The position numbers and the translations under genes were made by a program. Under the pieces are notes generated by a model, which made no database searches, was not told the DNA's origin, and saw only the letters and a program-made list of their open reading frames with translations. A stretch of DNA of 64,000 bases from Escherichia coli (GTDB lineage: Bacteria > Pseudomonadota > Gammaproteobacteria > Enterobacterales > Enterobacteriaceae). Within the stretch, counting starts at the first letter, position 1. Every line of letters starts with the position of its first letter. The stretch is taken from the NCBI GenBank assembly GCA_021307345.1, contig CP089930.1, forward strand, positions 3,596,001-3,660,000, read 5' to 3'. Below are positions 9,472 to 18,778 of the stretch, piece after piece.

Positions 9472-10824
9472 TTAACGAAATACTACTTCTGCCCAGCGCG
9501 CCAGCCCGGCGGTGACGGAGCCAAAGTCGTCGCCACCTGCAATCGGGATGCCCGGCAGCTGTTCCGCCAGTGCCTTTTTAATCAGCGGCGATCGGGCGCT
9601 ACCACCTGTCAGATAGATGACGTCTGGTTTTTCCTGGGCGTTATCCAGTGCCAGTTGCACCTGTTCCAGAATCCGCGCCAGCGGCTGGTTGAGGGCGCTT
9701 TCCAGTCCATGCTGGCTAATCAACGTTGCCAGTTCGTCACCGATAAACGGCAGCGACGCGCAGGTTTCCGCTGCGCTTGAAAGGGCTATTTTGCACTCTT
9801 CCGCGCTGCGCACCAGACGATAACTTAAACGTTGCCGCCAGACTTTCTGTAACAGGGCGACTTTCTCTGGCTCGCGGGCGTCGCGTACCAGGTCGTTAAG
9901 CAGGCGACCGTTGGCGCTACTGTAGAAATCACTCTGCGCAGGTACGTCGTTGATGGCAACCGCATTCCACCACGGTAGGATCGGCAGGGCGATACCTTTT
10001 TCGGTTTCGCCACCCATGCCCAGCAGCGGCATCAGATGTTTAAATGCCAGCGCGATATCCAGATCGTTACCACCAATACGGCAACCACTGTGACCCAGTA
10101 GGCTGGATTCACGATCGAGACGCGAACGCCACTGCGGCCCCATCAGCAACAATGAACAGTCAGTAGTACCACCGCCGATATCCACCACCAGTACGCGTTT
10201 TTCTTCCTGCAAGGTGGCTTCGTAATCCAGCCCTGCCGCCACCGGCTCGTACTGGAATACCACATCCTTGAATCCGGCACGCTTCGCCGCACGTTCCAGA
10301 ATCCCTTGCGCCTGGGCGTTTGCTTCATCGCCGCCCAATCCCTGGAAGTTGATTGGACGACCAATGACTGCCTGGGTAATTGTTTCTGGCAGTTGCGCCT
10401 GCGCTTGTTGGCGAATGTGCAACATCATTGCGCAGACCAGATCCTCAAACAGCGCCACCTGCTGTGGTTTTAACCCGCTGGCACCGAGGAACGATTTCGG
10501 TGATTTCACAAACCACACTTCTTCCGGATCATCAATATACTGCGCCAGTGAGGAAAGACCGAACTGCACGCTTTTCGCCGTGACGTCGATATCTTCTTCG
10601 CGGTTATAACGAAGCGCCCGACGTAACAGCGCCTGCGTTTCATCATCGTTTGCCGGAACATCATGATGGCGGTACAGCCACTCGCTTACTGCTTCACGCG
10701 TTGGTGCGCAAAGCATTGAAGGCAGCAGCGTACTGTCATTTTCCATTTTCAACATCTGCGGTTTACCGTCGCGCATCACCGCCACTGAACAGTTTGCTGT
10801 ACCGTAATCAAAACCAATAAACAC
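9472..10824 (-). CDS. yegD: YegD, Hsp70-family ATPase lacking a substrate-binding domain
   Basis: A 450-residue actin/Hsp70-fold protein. Start is taken at GTG (10822-10824), which gives FIGFDYGTANCSVAV at the N-terminus. An open frame continues upstream, but those residues are not DnaK-like. Motifs: phosphate 1 (GFDYGTANC), phosphate 2 (VVDIGGGTTDCSL) and adenosine site (YLTGGSARSPLIKKAL). The protein stops where DnaK would begin its beta-sandwich substrate domain, so it is a stand-alone ATPase half with an insertion. It converges on yegI with a 12-bp gap and has alkA divergently upstream. Client and function are unknown. Confidence 0.92.
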   Translation of the reverse strand: MFIGFDYGTANCSVAVMRDGKPQMLKMENDSTLLPSMLCAPTREAVSEWLYRHHDVPANDDETQALLRRALRYNREEDIDVTAKSVQFGLSSLAQYIDDPEEVWFVKSPKSFLGASGLKPQQVALFEDLVCAMMLHIRQQAQAQLPETITQAVIGRPINFQGLGGDEANAQAQGILERAAKRAGFKDVVFQYEPVAAGLDYEATLQEEKRVLVVDIGGGTTDCSLLLMGPQWRSRLDRESSLLGHSGCRIGGNDLDIALAFKHLMPLLGMGGETEKGIALPILPWWNAVAINDVPAQSDFYSSANGRLLNDLVRDAREPEKVALLQKVWRQRLSYRLVRSAEECKIALSSAAETCASLPFIGDELATLISQHGLESALNQPLARILEQVQLALDNAQEKPDVIYLTGGSARSPLIKKALAEQLPGIPIAGGDDFGSVTAGLARWAEVVFR

Positions 10825-10891
10825 GAAATAATCCCCATGCCGGTGAAGAAGGGGCGTGACTTTAGCGAAATGTTGCCGTCGCGACAACCGG

Positions 10892-10910
10892 AATATGAAA
10901 GCAAAGCGCA
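10892..10910 (+). promoter_or_regulatory. Ada box of the alkA promoter
   Basis: AAT at 10892-10894 and GCAA at 10901-10904 are spaced by 6 bases, the arrangement bound by methylated Ada at adaptive-response promoters. It lies about 50-65 bp before the alkA ATG, where activation of alkA by Ada is expected. Confidence 0.75.
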
Positions 10911-10957
10911 GCGTCTGAATAACGTTTATGCTGAAAGCGGATAAAAAAGGAGATGCG

Positions 10958-11806
10958 ATGTATACCCTGAACTGGCAGCCGCCGTATGACTGGTCGTGGA
11001 TGTTGGGATTTCTTGCCGCCCGTGCGGTGAGTGGCGTAGAAACAGTCACGGACAATTATTATGCCCGTAGTCTGGCGGTGGGCGAACATCGCGGCGTGAT
11101 AACGGTGGTTCCTGATGTCGAAACTAATACGTTGCAAGTGAATGTAAGTTCGGGATTAGAAGCGGTAGCGACCGAGTGCCTGGCGAAAATGAGCCGCCTG
11201 TTTGATCTGCAATGTAATCCGCAGATTGTTAACGGTGCATTGGGCGAGTTAGGCGCTGCGCGGCCAGGGCTACGTCTGCCCGGGAGTGTTGATGCTTTTG
11301 AGCAGGGCGTGCGCGCGGTTTTAGGCCAACTTGTGAGCGTGGCGATGGCAGCAAAATTGACTGCCAAAGTGGCGCAGCTTTATGGCGAACGGCTGGATGA
11401 TTTCCCTGAATATGTCTGCTTTCCCACGCCCCAACGACTGGCAGCAGCCGACCCGCAGGCACTAAAAGGGTTGGGGATGCCGTTGAAACGGGCAGAGGCG
11501 CTGATTCATTTAGCCAATGCGGCACTGGATGGCTCCTTACCGATGAAAATGCCGGGCGACGTTGAGCAAGCGATGAAAACGCTGCAAACATTTCCTGGAA
11601 TTGGGCGCTGGACGGCGAATTATTTCGCCTTGCGTGGCTGGCAAGCGAAAGATGTTTTCCTGCCGGATGATTATTTGATTAAACAGCGATTTCCAGGAAT
11701 GACGCCGGCACAAATCCGCCGTTATGCCGAACGCTGGAAACCCTGGCGTTCTTATGCGCTGTTGCATATCTGGTATACGGAAGGCTGGCAACCAGAAGAA
11801 GTATGA
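10958..11806 (+). CDS. alkA: AlkA, 3-methyladenine DNA glycosylase II
   Basis: Base-excision repair enzyme of 282 residues that removes alkylated purines and pyrimidines. The ATG at 10958 is preceded by AAGGAG (10947-10952); an upstream in-frame ATG is ignored. The N-terminal TBP-like domain is followed by the helix-hairpin-helix (TFPGIGRWTANYFALR) and the catalytic aspartate in FLPDDYLIKQ. The segment at residues 50-75 (PDVETNTLQVNVSSG) differs from the remembered K-12 sequence more than the rest, pointing to a strain distant from K-12. It is transcribed divergently from yegD and belongs to the Ada regulon. Confidence 0.97.
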   Translation: MYTLNWQPPYDWSWMLGFLAARAVSGVETVTDNYYARSLAVGEHRGVITVVPDVETNTLQVNVSSGLEAVATECLAKMSRLFDLQCNPQIVNGALGELGAARPGLRLPGSVDAFEQGVRAVLGQLVSVAMAAKLTAKVAQLYGERLDDFPEYVCFPTPQRLAAADPQALKGLGMPLKRAEALIHLANAALDGSLPMKMPGDVEQAMKTLQTFPGIGRWTANYFALRGWQAKDVFLPDDYLIKQRFPGMTPAQIRRYAERWKPWRSYALLHIWYTEGWQPEEV

Positions 11807-11843
11807 TGCTGGTCGTCTTATCCAGTCTGGGGAATGAGCGAAT

Positions 11844-11881
11844 TGTAGACCTGATAAGACGCGTCAGCGTCGCATCAGGCA
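11844..11881. repeat. REP element between alkA and dgcE
   Basis: Imperfect palindrome of the E. coli REP type (CTGATAAGACGCG/CGTCGCATCAGGC). It lies between the convergent genes alkA and dgcE, where it can stabilise or end both transcripts. Confidence 0.85.
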
Positions 11882-11885
11882 ATAC

Positions 11886-14800
11886 TCAGTTAATCGCGAA
11901 ATAACTGCTATTAATCAGCAAATCCAGAGGCTGAGCGTCGGCAATGACATCGCCATAAATCAGATCAACACCCATGCCGGAAAGCGTATCCATCACCAGC
12001 GGCAACGCTACTGGCCCCGCGATGGTCTTCACCCCCAGCCGCTGGGCATGACCCTGAATGATCGATATCAGCATCTCATCCATCAAATTACCCTGTACGC
12101 TGGCGCATAACTCACCGTCGAGCAGCAGATAATCCGCCATATTTGCTTTCAGTGTGTTGAAGAGCTGCAGATCGCGCCCCACCTGACTGAGCACGATCCG
12201 GCAGCCTGCCAGCCGCAATTTATGCATATTTTCTGCGTGGTCGAAAATCGCTTCAGCCGGAATAATCAGATGTAATAACCGTGACGGTAGGGAACTGCTT
12301 TCCAGTTGCTTAAGCAGTTTATCCACCAGCGGGGCGCTGCTTAACCCGGCAACGGAAAGGGGGAGGGCGATGCTTAAGCCTTTACTGGCAACCGCTTTTG
12401 CTGTCTGCTGGAAAAACTCATGTAATATCCGACGATCAAGGGCGTGATTGAGCGCCGGATCGCTGAAACTACGACGAAATGCCAGTTCATCAATAGTCTC
12501 ACCTTCACTACTCCAGAGCTTAAGCGAAATCAGCCACAAATTACGCGTAGCCGGGATTCGTGGTGAAGCGACGCCGTGGGCGATCATCATCAGTTGATTC
12601 TCTTTGATCATCCGCCACTGTTCATCGAGTGACATCATCGCCTGTTCGCTATGTTTGGCAGTTTGCTGTGGTTCGTAAACCGTCACCCGACCACGCCCAC
12701 CATTTTTCGAAGCATAACAGGCGATATCGGCCTGCGACATCACGTCTGCCGCCTGATGATTGCTGTCATCGATAAGGGTAATCCCTGCGCTGGCACCTAC
12801 CCGATGCACGCGGCCTTCCCACATAAAGTGATAGTCATTAATCGCACTGATAATGCGTGTGGCGATAAAGCGGGCACTTTCAACATTACAGTCCGGTAGC
12901 AACAGACCAAATTCATCACCGCCGAGTCGCGCCAGCACATCGCTGGAGCGCAACATACTGAGCATCAACGACGCCAGTTCACGCAGTAAAGCATCACCCG
13001 CCGCGTGCCCGGCGCTGTCATTCACCGCTTTAAAATGATCAAGATCGATAAACACCAGTGCATGTCGATGATGCGTGCTGCTTACCGTTTGCAGCAGTAT
13101 TCGCAGTTGTTTTTCAAAACTGGCACGGTTAGTGAGATGCGTCAGGGCATCATGGGAGGCGCTATAACTAAGCTGGCGCAGCATTTTGCGTGACTCAGTC
13201 ACATCCTGAATGACCAGTACCGAACCAATATTGCTGCCATCCAGCGTACTTAACGGCGTAATGCTGTAATGGACGTCGTAGCTGCCGCCGTTGCGGCAGT
13301 GGAGAACGACATCTTGTTCAATAGCGGAACGCGACGTGTCGGCACTGTAAATGTTCTCCATTAACGGCCCATTGTCGCCAAATGTAATTTGCAACGCTGT
13401 TAATAGTGGAACGCCCAACGCCTCTTCTTGTGTCCAGCCGCTCATCTTCTCTGCAACCGGATTCATAAAGGTAATTTTCATCGCCATATCAATACAGACC
13501 ACGGCTTCGCCGATGGAATCCAGCGTAATGTGCAGGCGCTCTTTTTCCTGAAACAGCGCCTCGTTCAGCTGTTTCACTTCGGTCATATCAATGTTAATAC
13601 CGAGCAATCGTTCGACTTCGCCTTCTTTATTCAGCACCCGATTGGCGAGGGCGCGGATATGACGAATACCGTCTTTCACGGTGATGCGAAATTCCAGCTT
13701 AAAGGGCAAGCGAGCCTGTAATGAATCACGAATCACTTTTTCGGCGTGTTGGCGATCTTCCGGCAGCACACAGTCATACCACACCTGCCAGTTCGGTTTG
13801 ATATGTGGCGAAATTTCATATAGCTCGAACATCCGCTTATCCCAACTAAAAATATCCGGCTTCAGTTCCCACTCCCAGATGCCAATCCCACCCGCTTCAT
13901 TAGCCAGCGTTATCCGCTCCATCAGGCGTTTGTTAATCTGTTCGGTGCGTTTAAGATCGTTTATGTCTTCAATCTGCGCAATAAAGTAGAGCGGCGTGCC
14001 ATCGGTGTGGCGTACCAGCGAGACGGCAAGCAGCGCCCAGACAACGTCGCCATTACGGTTGTAATAACGTTTCTCCATCGAGTAGGTATTTATTTCACCG
14101 CTAATTAGCTTCTCAACGTGTTGCAGATCTTTATTGAGATCTTCCGGCCAGGTAAGTTGCTGGAAGGTGAGGGCGCGCAACTCTTCCTGGCTGTAACCGA
14201 GAAACTGGCATAACGCTTTGTTGGATTGCAGCCATTGCCCCTCGGTGCCCACTAATGCCATGCCGATGGCGGAATATTCCATAGCGTTACGAAAGCGGGT
14301 TTCGCTTTCTGAAATATGCTTGCGTTCAGCGCGAAAGGCGTACATCACCATGGTCATGATGTTGGCGGGCAGCAGGATCAGCAAAAATGGTAGCCACGGT
14401 ACGTGACTCATCAAGTAGGTTCGCGGCGTGGCAAGTAAAGTCGGATCGGCCGCCATCATCAGCGACACCATCATCACTGTAGTGAGGAAGATCAAAAAGG
14501 CTTCCATCCGTGGCAGGCGCACGGCACTCCACATCAGTAGCACAATAATGAAAGTAAAAGGCCACGGTAGATATAGCATCGAGAGCCAGCTTAACGTCAG
14601 CGTGATGGCTAATGTTAGTAGTGTTTCAAACAACAGCCGTGGATCACGGTGACGGAGCAGGTAATGTGGCTTAAATAACAATCCTAGCGGTACTAGCGCC
14701 AGTGCGCCGATTGATTCGGAAAGTACCCAGATTAGAAATGCTCTAAGCGGATCGTCGTCTGATACCAGCAGGATAACCAGCACGCCACCCAATACTGGCG

Positions 14801-15203
14801 GCACGATGGCGCTGCCAAATGCGAGACGTAGCCAGTCAGCCAGATTTTGCAGTGGGTTATACCACGGCAGCAATTTCCGCAGCAGCATTGCCCCCACGAC
14901 GGCCTCAACAATGTTGATTGCCGTCCACGTCATATTCAGCGAACTGGTAGAGAAGAGCAGTACGGATGCGGCGATATTCCCCAGCGAGCAGGCCAATGCG
15001 ATTCCCGGCCACATCCGTCCGGCATGGCGGTAAAATGCCACCATCATAATGGACGTGGGGAACCAGAGTGGCGCAAGTTGCGTACCGAACTGTGAAAGCT
15101 CAAGCGAGAAAAGGGTAAAGATGAATGAGACTAAACCTAAACTGACGAGGTGAAGCAGGGGATGAGGCAGGGTAATTAAAACACGTTGTGATGGTTTACT
15201 CAT
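11886..15203 (-). CDS. dgcE: DgcE (YegE), diguanylate cyclase with MASE1 and PAS domains
   Basis: Inner-membrane enzyme of 1105 residues that makes cyclic di-GMP. The N-terminal third is a MASE1 membrane sensor with about 8-10 helices. Three PAS/PAC repeats follow (about 300-670; ETRFRNAMEYSAIGMALVG begins the first). Then comes a GGDEF domain with the exact active site RLGGDEFG. RxxD (RSSD) stands five residues before GGDEF, so the inhibitory I-site is intact. The last 250 residues align in position with an EAL domain but have no EAL or DDFGTG motif, so phosphodiesterase activity is unlikely. In K-12 DgcE drives the curli/CsgD pathway and motility control. Confidence 0.96.
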   Translation of the reverse strand: MSKPSQRVLITLPHPLLHLVSLGLVSFIFTLFSLELSQFGTQLAPLWFPTSIMMVAFYRHAGRMWPGIALACSLGNIAASVLLFSTSSLNMTWTAINIVEAVVGAMLLRKLLPWYNPLQNLADWLRLAFGSAIVPPVLGGVLVILLVSDDDPLRAFLIWVLSESIGALALVPLGLLFKPHYLLRHRDPRLLFETLLTLAITLTLSWLSMLYLPWPFTFIIVLLMWSAVRLPRMEAFLIFLTTVMMVSLMMAADPTLLATPRTYLMSHVPWLPFLLILLPANIMTMVMYAFRAERKHISESETRFRNAMEYSAIGMALVGTEGQWLQSNKALCQFLGYSQEELRALTFQQLTWPEDLNKDLQHVEKLISGEINTYSMEKRYYNRNGDVVWALLAVSLVRHTDGTPLYFIAQIEDINDLKRTEQINKRLMERITLANEAGGIGIWEWELKPDIFSWDKRMFELYEISPHIKPNWQVWYDCVLPEDRQHAEKVIRDSLQARLPFKLEFRITVKDGIRHIRALANRVLNKEGEVERLLGINIDMTEVKQLNEALFQEKERLHITLDSIGEAVVCIDMAMKITFMNPVAEKMSGWTQEEALGVPLLTALQITFGDNGPLMENIYSADTSRSAIEQDVVLHCRNGGSYDVHYSITPLSTLDGSNIGSVLVIQDVTESRKMLRQLSYSASHDALTHLTNRASFEKQLRILLQTVSSTHHRHALVFIDLDHFKAVNDSAGHAAGDALLRELASLMLSMLRSSDVLARLGGDEFGLLLPDCNVESARFIATRIISAINDYHFMWEGRVHRVGASAGITLIDDSNHQAADVMSQADIACYASKNGGRGRVTVYEPQQTAKHSEQAMMSLDEQWRMIKENQLMMIAHGVASPRIPATRNLWLISLKLWSSEGETIDELAFRRSFSDPALNHALDRRILHEFFQQTAKAVASKGLSIALPLSVAGLSSAPLVDKLLKQLESSSLPSRLLHLIIPAEAIFDHAENMHKLRLAGCRIVLSQVGRDLQLFNTLKANMADYLLLDGELCASVQGNLMDEMLISIIQGHAQRLGVKTIAGPVALPLVMDTLSGMGVDLIYGDVIADAQPLDLLINSSYFAIN

Positions 15204-15521
15204 TACCGCTCTATCCGTATGACCAGGTCGTCAGTATTAGTATCTGTGTTTATGCTAGTACAAAAGTTTTACATTTTATATGCGGATTGTTCATAAAGTG
15301 ACGTGGTGGCAGATAATTTGTGCAACTTTACACAACATTTTTTACCTTGCGTTAAAACCGAACAATTAAATTTGCGTCAGGGAATTGATCGTCAACAATT
15401 AACTCTAAGTGTGCGGCAACGCTATTCGACTGGTATCAGGCGGATGAAATCCCTATAATTGCCGCGTTTGGCGCTTCGGCGCCCCCTTCCTAACATCCAG
15501 GTTAATCAGGTCGCTAAATTT
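15204..15521. other. Divergent intergenic region between dgcE and udk
   Basis: This 318-bp stretch holds the promoters of both genes. On the plus strand TATAAT at 15454-15459 is a good -10; no convincing -35 stands 16-18 bp upstream. The long AT-rich part (15240-15400) has several TTTACA and TTGATC-like hexamers that could serve dgcE on the minus strand, but none can be chosen with confidence. No gene was seen. Confidence 0.6.
15470..15483 (+). promoter_or_regulatory. 5'-terminal UUCG hairpin of the udk transcript
   Basis: GGCGC TTCG GCGCC forms a very stable 5-bp stem with a UUCG tetraloop. With the -10 at 15454-15459, transcription should start near 15465-15467, so the hairpin sits at the extreme 5' end of the mRNA. 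It has no T-run long enough to be a terminator. Confidence 0.6.
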
Positions 15522-16163
15522 ATGACTGATCAGTCTCATCAGTGCGTCATTATCGGTATTGCTGGCGCATCGGCTTCCGGCAAGAGTCTCATTGCCAGTA
15601 CCCTTTATCGTGAATTACGTGAACAAGTGGGTGATGAACACATCGGCGTTATTCCGGAAGATTGTTACTACAAAGATCAAAGCCATCTGTCGATGGAAGA
15701 ACGCGTTAAGACCAACTATGACCATCCGAGCGCGATGGATCACAGTCTGTTGCTTGAACATTTACAAGCGTTGAAACGCGGCTCGGCTATCGACCTGCCG
15801 GTTTACAGCTACGTTGAACATACGCGTATGAAAGAAACGGTGAAGGTTGAGCCGAAGAAAGTCATTATTCTCGAAGGCATCTTGCTGCTGACGGATGCGC
15901 GTTTGCGTGACGAACTTAACTTCTCAATTTTCGTTGATACCCCACTGGACATCTGCCTGATGCGCCGCATCAAGCGCGACGTTAACGAGCGTGGGCGTTC
16001 GATGGATTCTGTAATGGCACAATATCAAAAAACGGTGCGTCCGATGTTCCTGCAATTCATTGAACCTTCCAAACAATATGCGGACATTATCGTGCCGCGC
16101 GGCGGTAAAAACCGCATCGCGATCGATATATTGAAAGCGAAAATAAGTCAGTTCTTTGAATAA
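15522..16163 (+). CDS. udk: Uridine kinase
   Basis: Cytosolic kinase of the pyrimidine salvage pathway (uridine or cytidine to UMP or CMP, using GTP or ATP). The 213-residue form starting MTDQSHQC is chosen (ATG 15522); the open frame upstream runs through the promoter. The P-loop is GASASGKS at residues 15-22, followed by a nucleoside-binding segment ([12 protein letters not shown]) and lid residues [14 protein letters not shown]. dcd follows on the same strand. Confidence 0.97.
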   Translation: MTDQSHQCVIIGIAGASASGKSLIASTLYRELREQVGDEHIGVIPEDCYYKDQSHLSMEERVKTNYDHPSAMDHSLLLEHLQALKRGSAIDLPVYSYVEHTRMKETVKVEPKKVIILEGILLLTDARLRDELNFSIFVDTPLDICLMRRIKRDVNERGRSMDSVMAQYQKTVRPMFLQFIEPSKQYADIIVPRGGKNRIAIDILKAKISQFFE

Positions 16164-16254
16164 GCTTGATAAATTGTGTACCGTTCAGTGATAACCTGGT
16201 ATGCCCTTGACGTAATTGGCGTTAAGGGAGTGATGCGCGAAAGGAGAAAATGCC

Positions 16255-16836
16255 ATGCGTCTGTGTGACCGAGATATTGAAGCCTGGCTTGATGAAGGCC
16301 GTTTGTCGATCAACCCACGTCCGCCGGTGGAGCGTATTAATGGCGCGACGGTAGATGTGCGCTTGGGCAATAAGTTTCGTACCTTCCGTGGTCACACGGC
16401 AGCGTTTATCGATCTGAGCGGTCCCAAAGATGAAGTGAGCGCCGCGCTCGATCGGGTGATGAGCGATGAAATCGTGCTCGACGAGGGCGAGGCGTTTTAT
16501 CTCCATCCGGGAGAACTGGCGCTGGCGGTGACGCTGGAGTCGGTCACGCTGCCTGCCGATCTTGTGGGCTGGCTGGATGGGCGCTCCTCACTGGCGCGTC
16601 TGGGGTTGATGGTTCACGTTACCGCTCACCGTATCGATCCAGGCTGGTCTGGCTGCATCGTGCTTGAGTTTTACAACTCCGGTAAATTGCCGCTGGCGCT
16701 GCGTCCGGGCATGTTAATTGGCGCGTTAAGTTTTGAGCCGCTTTCCGGCCCGGCGGCGCGACCATACAACCGTCGTGAAGATGCGAAATATCGCAACCAG
16801 CAGGGCGCGGTTGCCAGCCGAATCGATAAAGACTAA
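16255..16836 (+). CDS. dcd: dCTP deaminase
   Basis: Converts dCTP to dUTP, the main source of dUMP for thymidylate in enteric bacteria. It has 193 residues, the normal length. The signature [10 protein letters not shown] (around residue 109) carries the phosphate-binding Arg/Ser, and the catalytic Glu lies in IVLEFYN. An AAGGAG site (16240-16245) precedes the ATG. It lies 91 bp after udk and 21 bp before asmA and is probably co-transcribed with one or both. Confidence 0.97.
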
Positions 16837-16857
16837 TTCAGGCTCATTGAGGATACC

Positions 16858-18711
16858 ATGAGACGATTTCTGACGACCCTGATGATAATCCTGGTCGTGC
16901 TGGTGGCCGGATTATCTGCGTTAGTGTTGCTGGTGAATCCGAATGATTTCCGCGACTATATGGTCAAGCAGGTCGCTGCACGTAGTGGTTATCAATTGCA
17001 GTTGGATGGGCCGCTGCGTTGGCACGTCTGGCCGCAGCTTAGTATCCTCTCCGGGCGAATGTCCCTCACCGCCCAGGGCGCGAGCCAGCCACTGGTGCGC
17101 GCCGATAATATGCGCCTTGATGTGGCGTTATTGCCGTTATTGAGTCATCAACTGAGCGTTAAGCAGGTGATGCTGAAAGGCGCGGTAATTCAACTTACGC
17201 CACAGTCGGAAGCGGTTCGTCGTGACGATGCCCCTGTTGCGCCGCGCGACAATACGTTGCCGGATCTGGCAGAAAATCGCGGCTGGTCGTTTGATATCTC
17301 CAGTCTGAAAGTGGCGGACAGTCTGCTGGTGTTCCAGCATGAAGATGACGAGCAGGTGACGATTCGCAATATCCGTCTGCAAATGGAACAAGATCCACAG
17401 CATCGCGGTTCGTTTGAGTTCTCCGGGCGGGTTAACCGCGATCAGCGCGATCTCACGTTATCTCTCAAGGGCACGGTGGATGCTTCTGATTATCCGCATG
17501 ATTTAACCGCAGCCATTGAGCAAATTAGCTGGCAGCTGCAAGGCGCAGATCTGCCACAGCAAGGTATTCAGGGGCAGGGGAGCTTCCAGGCTCAGTGGCA
17601 AGAGCCACATAAACGCCTTTCATTTAATCAAATCAATTTGACCGCGAATGACAGCGCGCTTAGTGGACAAGCGCAGGTCACGCTGACTGAAAAGCCCGAA
17701 TGGTTGTTAAGATTGCAGTTTTCGCAACTGAATCTTGATAATCTCATACCGCTTAATGAAGCCGTTAACAGTGAAAACGGAACCACGCAACAGGGGCAGA
17801 ACCAGCCAATGCTGCCGCGTCCGGTCATTTCCTCGCGTATTGATGAACCGGCCTATCAGGGGTTAAAAGGTTTTGCGGCTGATATTTTGTTGCAGGCCAG
17901 TAACGTGCGTTGGCGCGGGATGAATTTTACTGATGTTGCTACGCAAATGACCAATAAATTGGGTTTGCTGGAAATCACCCAACTGCAAGGCAAACTCAAC
18001 GGTGGACAGGTATCGCTGCCGGGGACGCTGGACGCGACATCAACAAATCCACGTATAAGCTTCCAGCCACGGCTGGAGAACGTTGAGATTGGCACCATTC
18101 TGAAGGCATTTAACTATCCGATTTCGTTAACCGGAAAAATGTCTCTGGCTGGCGACTTCTCTGGCGCTGATATTGATGCCGACGCATTCCGCCACAACTG
18201 GCAAGGGCAAGCGCATGTTGAAATGACCGACACGCGCATGGAAGGGATGAACTTCCAGCAGATGATTCAGCAAGCGGTAGAACGTAACGGCGGTGATGTG
18301 AAGGCCGCTGAAAACTTCGATAATGTGACTCGTCTCGACCGCTTTACGACCGATCTCACGTTACATAATGGCCTCGTGACGTTAAACGACATGCAAGGTC
18401 AATCGCCGGTGTTGGCACTGACAGGGGAAGGCACGTTGAATCTGGCAGAGCAGACCTGCGATACCCTGTTTGACATTCGCGTCATTGGCGGCTGGAACGG
18501 AGAAAGCAAACTGATTGATTTCCTCAAAGAAACGCCAGTACCGCTGCGGGTTTACGGCAACTGGCAGCAACTCAATTACAGCCTGCAAGTGGATCAGTTA
18601 CTGCGCAAACACTTACAGGATGAAGCCAAACGTCGCTTGCACGATTGGGCTGAGCGCAATAAAGATTCCCGCAATGGCAAAGATGTGAAGAAGTTGCTGG
18701 AGAAGATGTAA
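16858..18711 (+). CDS. asmA: AsmA, envelope assembly protein
   Basis: A 617-residue AsmA-family protein with one N-terminal membrane helix (residues 5-26) and a long periplasmic beta-rich region. The conserved N-terminal segment (GYQLQLDGPLRWHVWPQLSI) and the C-terminal AsmA block (DMQGQSPVLALTGEGTLNL) are visible. The family is linked to outer-membrane protein assembly and to phospholipid transport between membranes; mutants affect OmpF assembly and LPS levels in E. coli. It ends at a REP element that separates it from convergent yegH. Confidence 0.95.
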   Translation: MRRFLTTLMIILVVLVAGLSALVLLVNPNDFRDYMVKQVAARSGYQLQLDGPLRWHVWPQLSILSGRMSLTAQGASQPLVRADNMRLDVALLPLLSHQLSVKQVMLKGAVIQLTPQSEAVRRDDAPVAPRDNTLPDLAENRGWSFDISSLKVADSLLVFQHEDDEQVTIRNIRLQMEQDPQHRGSFEFSGRVNRDQRDLTLSLKGTVDASDYPHDLTAAIEQISWQLQGADLPQQGIQGQGSFQAQWQEPHKRLSFNQINLTANDSALSGQAQVTLTEKPEWLLRLQFSQLNLDNLIPLNEAVNSENGTTQQGQNQPMLPRPVISSRIDEPAYQGLKGFAADILLQASNVRWRGMNFTDVATQMTNKLGLLEITQLQGKLNGGQVSLPGTLDATSTNPRISFQPRLENVEIGTILKAFNYPISLTGKMSLAGDFSGADIDADAFRHNWQGQAHVEMTDTRMEGMNFQQMIQQAVERNGGDVKAAENFDNVTRLDRFTTDLTLHNGLVTLNDMQGQSPVLALTGEGTLNLAEQTCDTLFDIRVIGGWNGESKLIDFLKETPVPLRVYGNWQQLNYSLQVDQLLRKHLQDEAKRRLHDWAERNKDSRNGKDVKKLLEKM

Positions 18712-18730
18712 GTTTCCAGATGATATAATT

Positions 18731-18773
18731 TGTAGGCCTGATGCAACGCTTTACGCGTTTTATCAGGCCTACA
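18731..18773. repeat. REP element between convergent asmA and yegH
   Basis: Near-perfect palindrome TGTAGGCCTGATxxAACGC / GCGTTTTATCAGGCCTACA. It sits midway in the 67-bp gap between two convergent genes and probably acts on both mRNA 3' ends. Confidence 0.88.
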
Positions 18774-18778
18774 TACCA

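Noticed and set aside
10825-11055. 77-residue N-terminal extension of YegD
   Set aside because: It crosses the alkA promoter and start, has no Hsp70 character, and the conserved FIGFDYG start is at the GTG at 10824.
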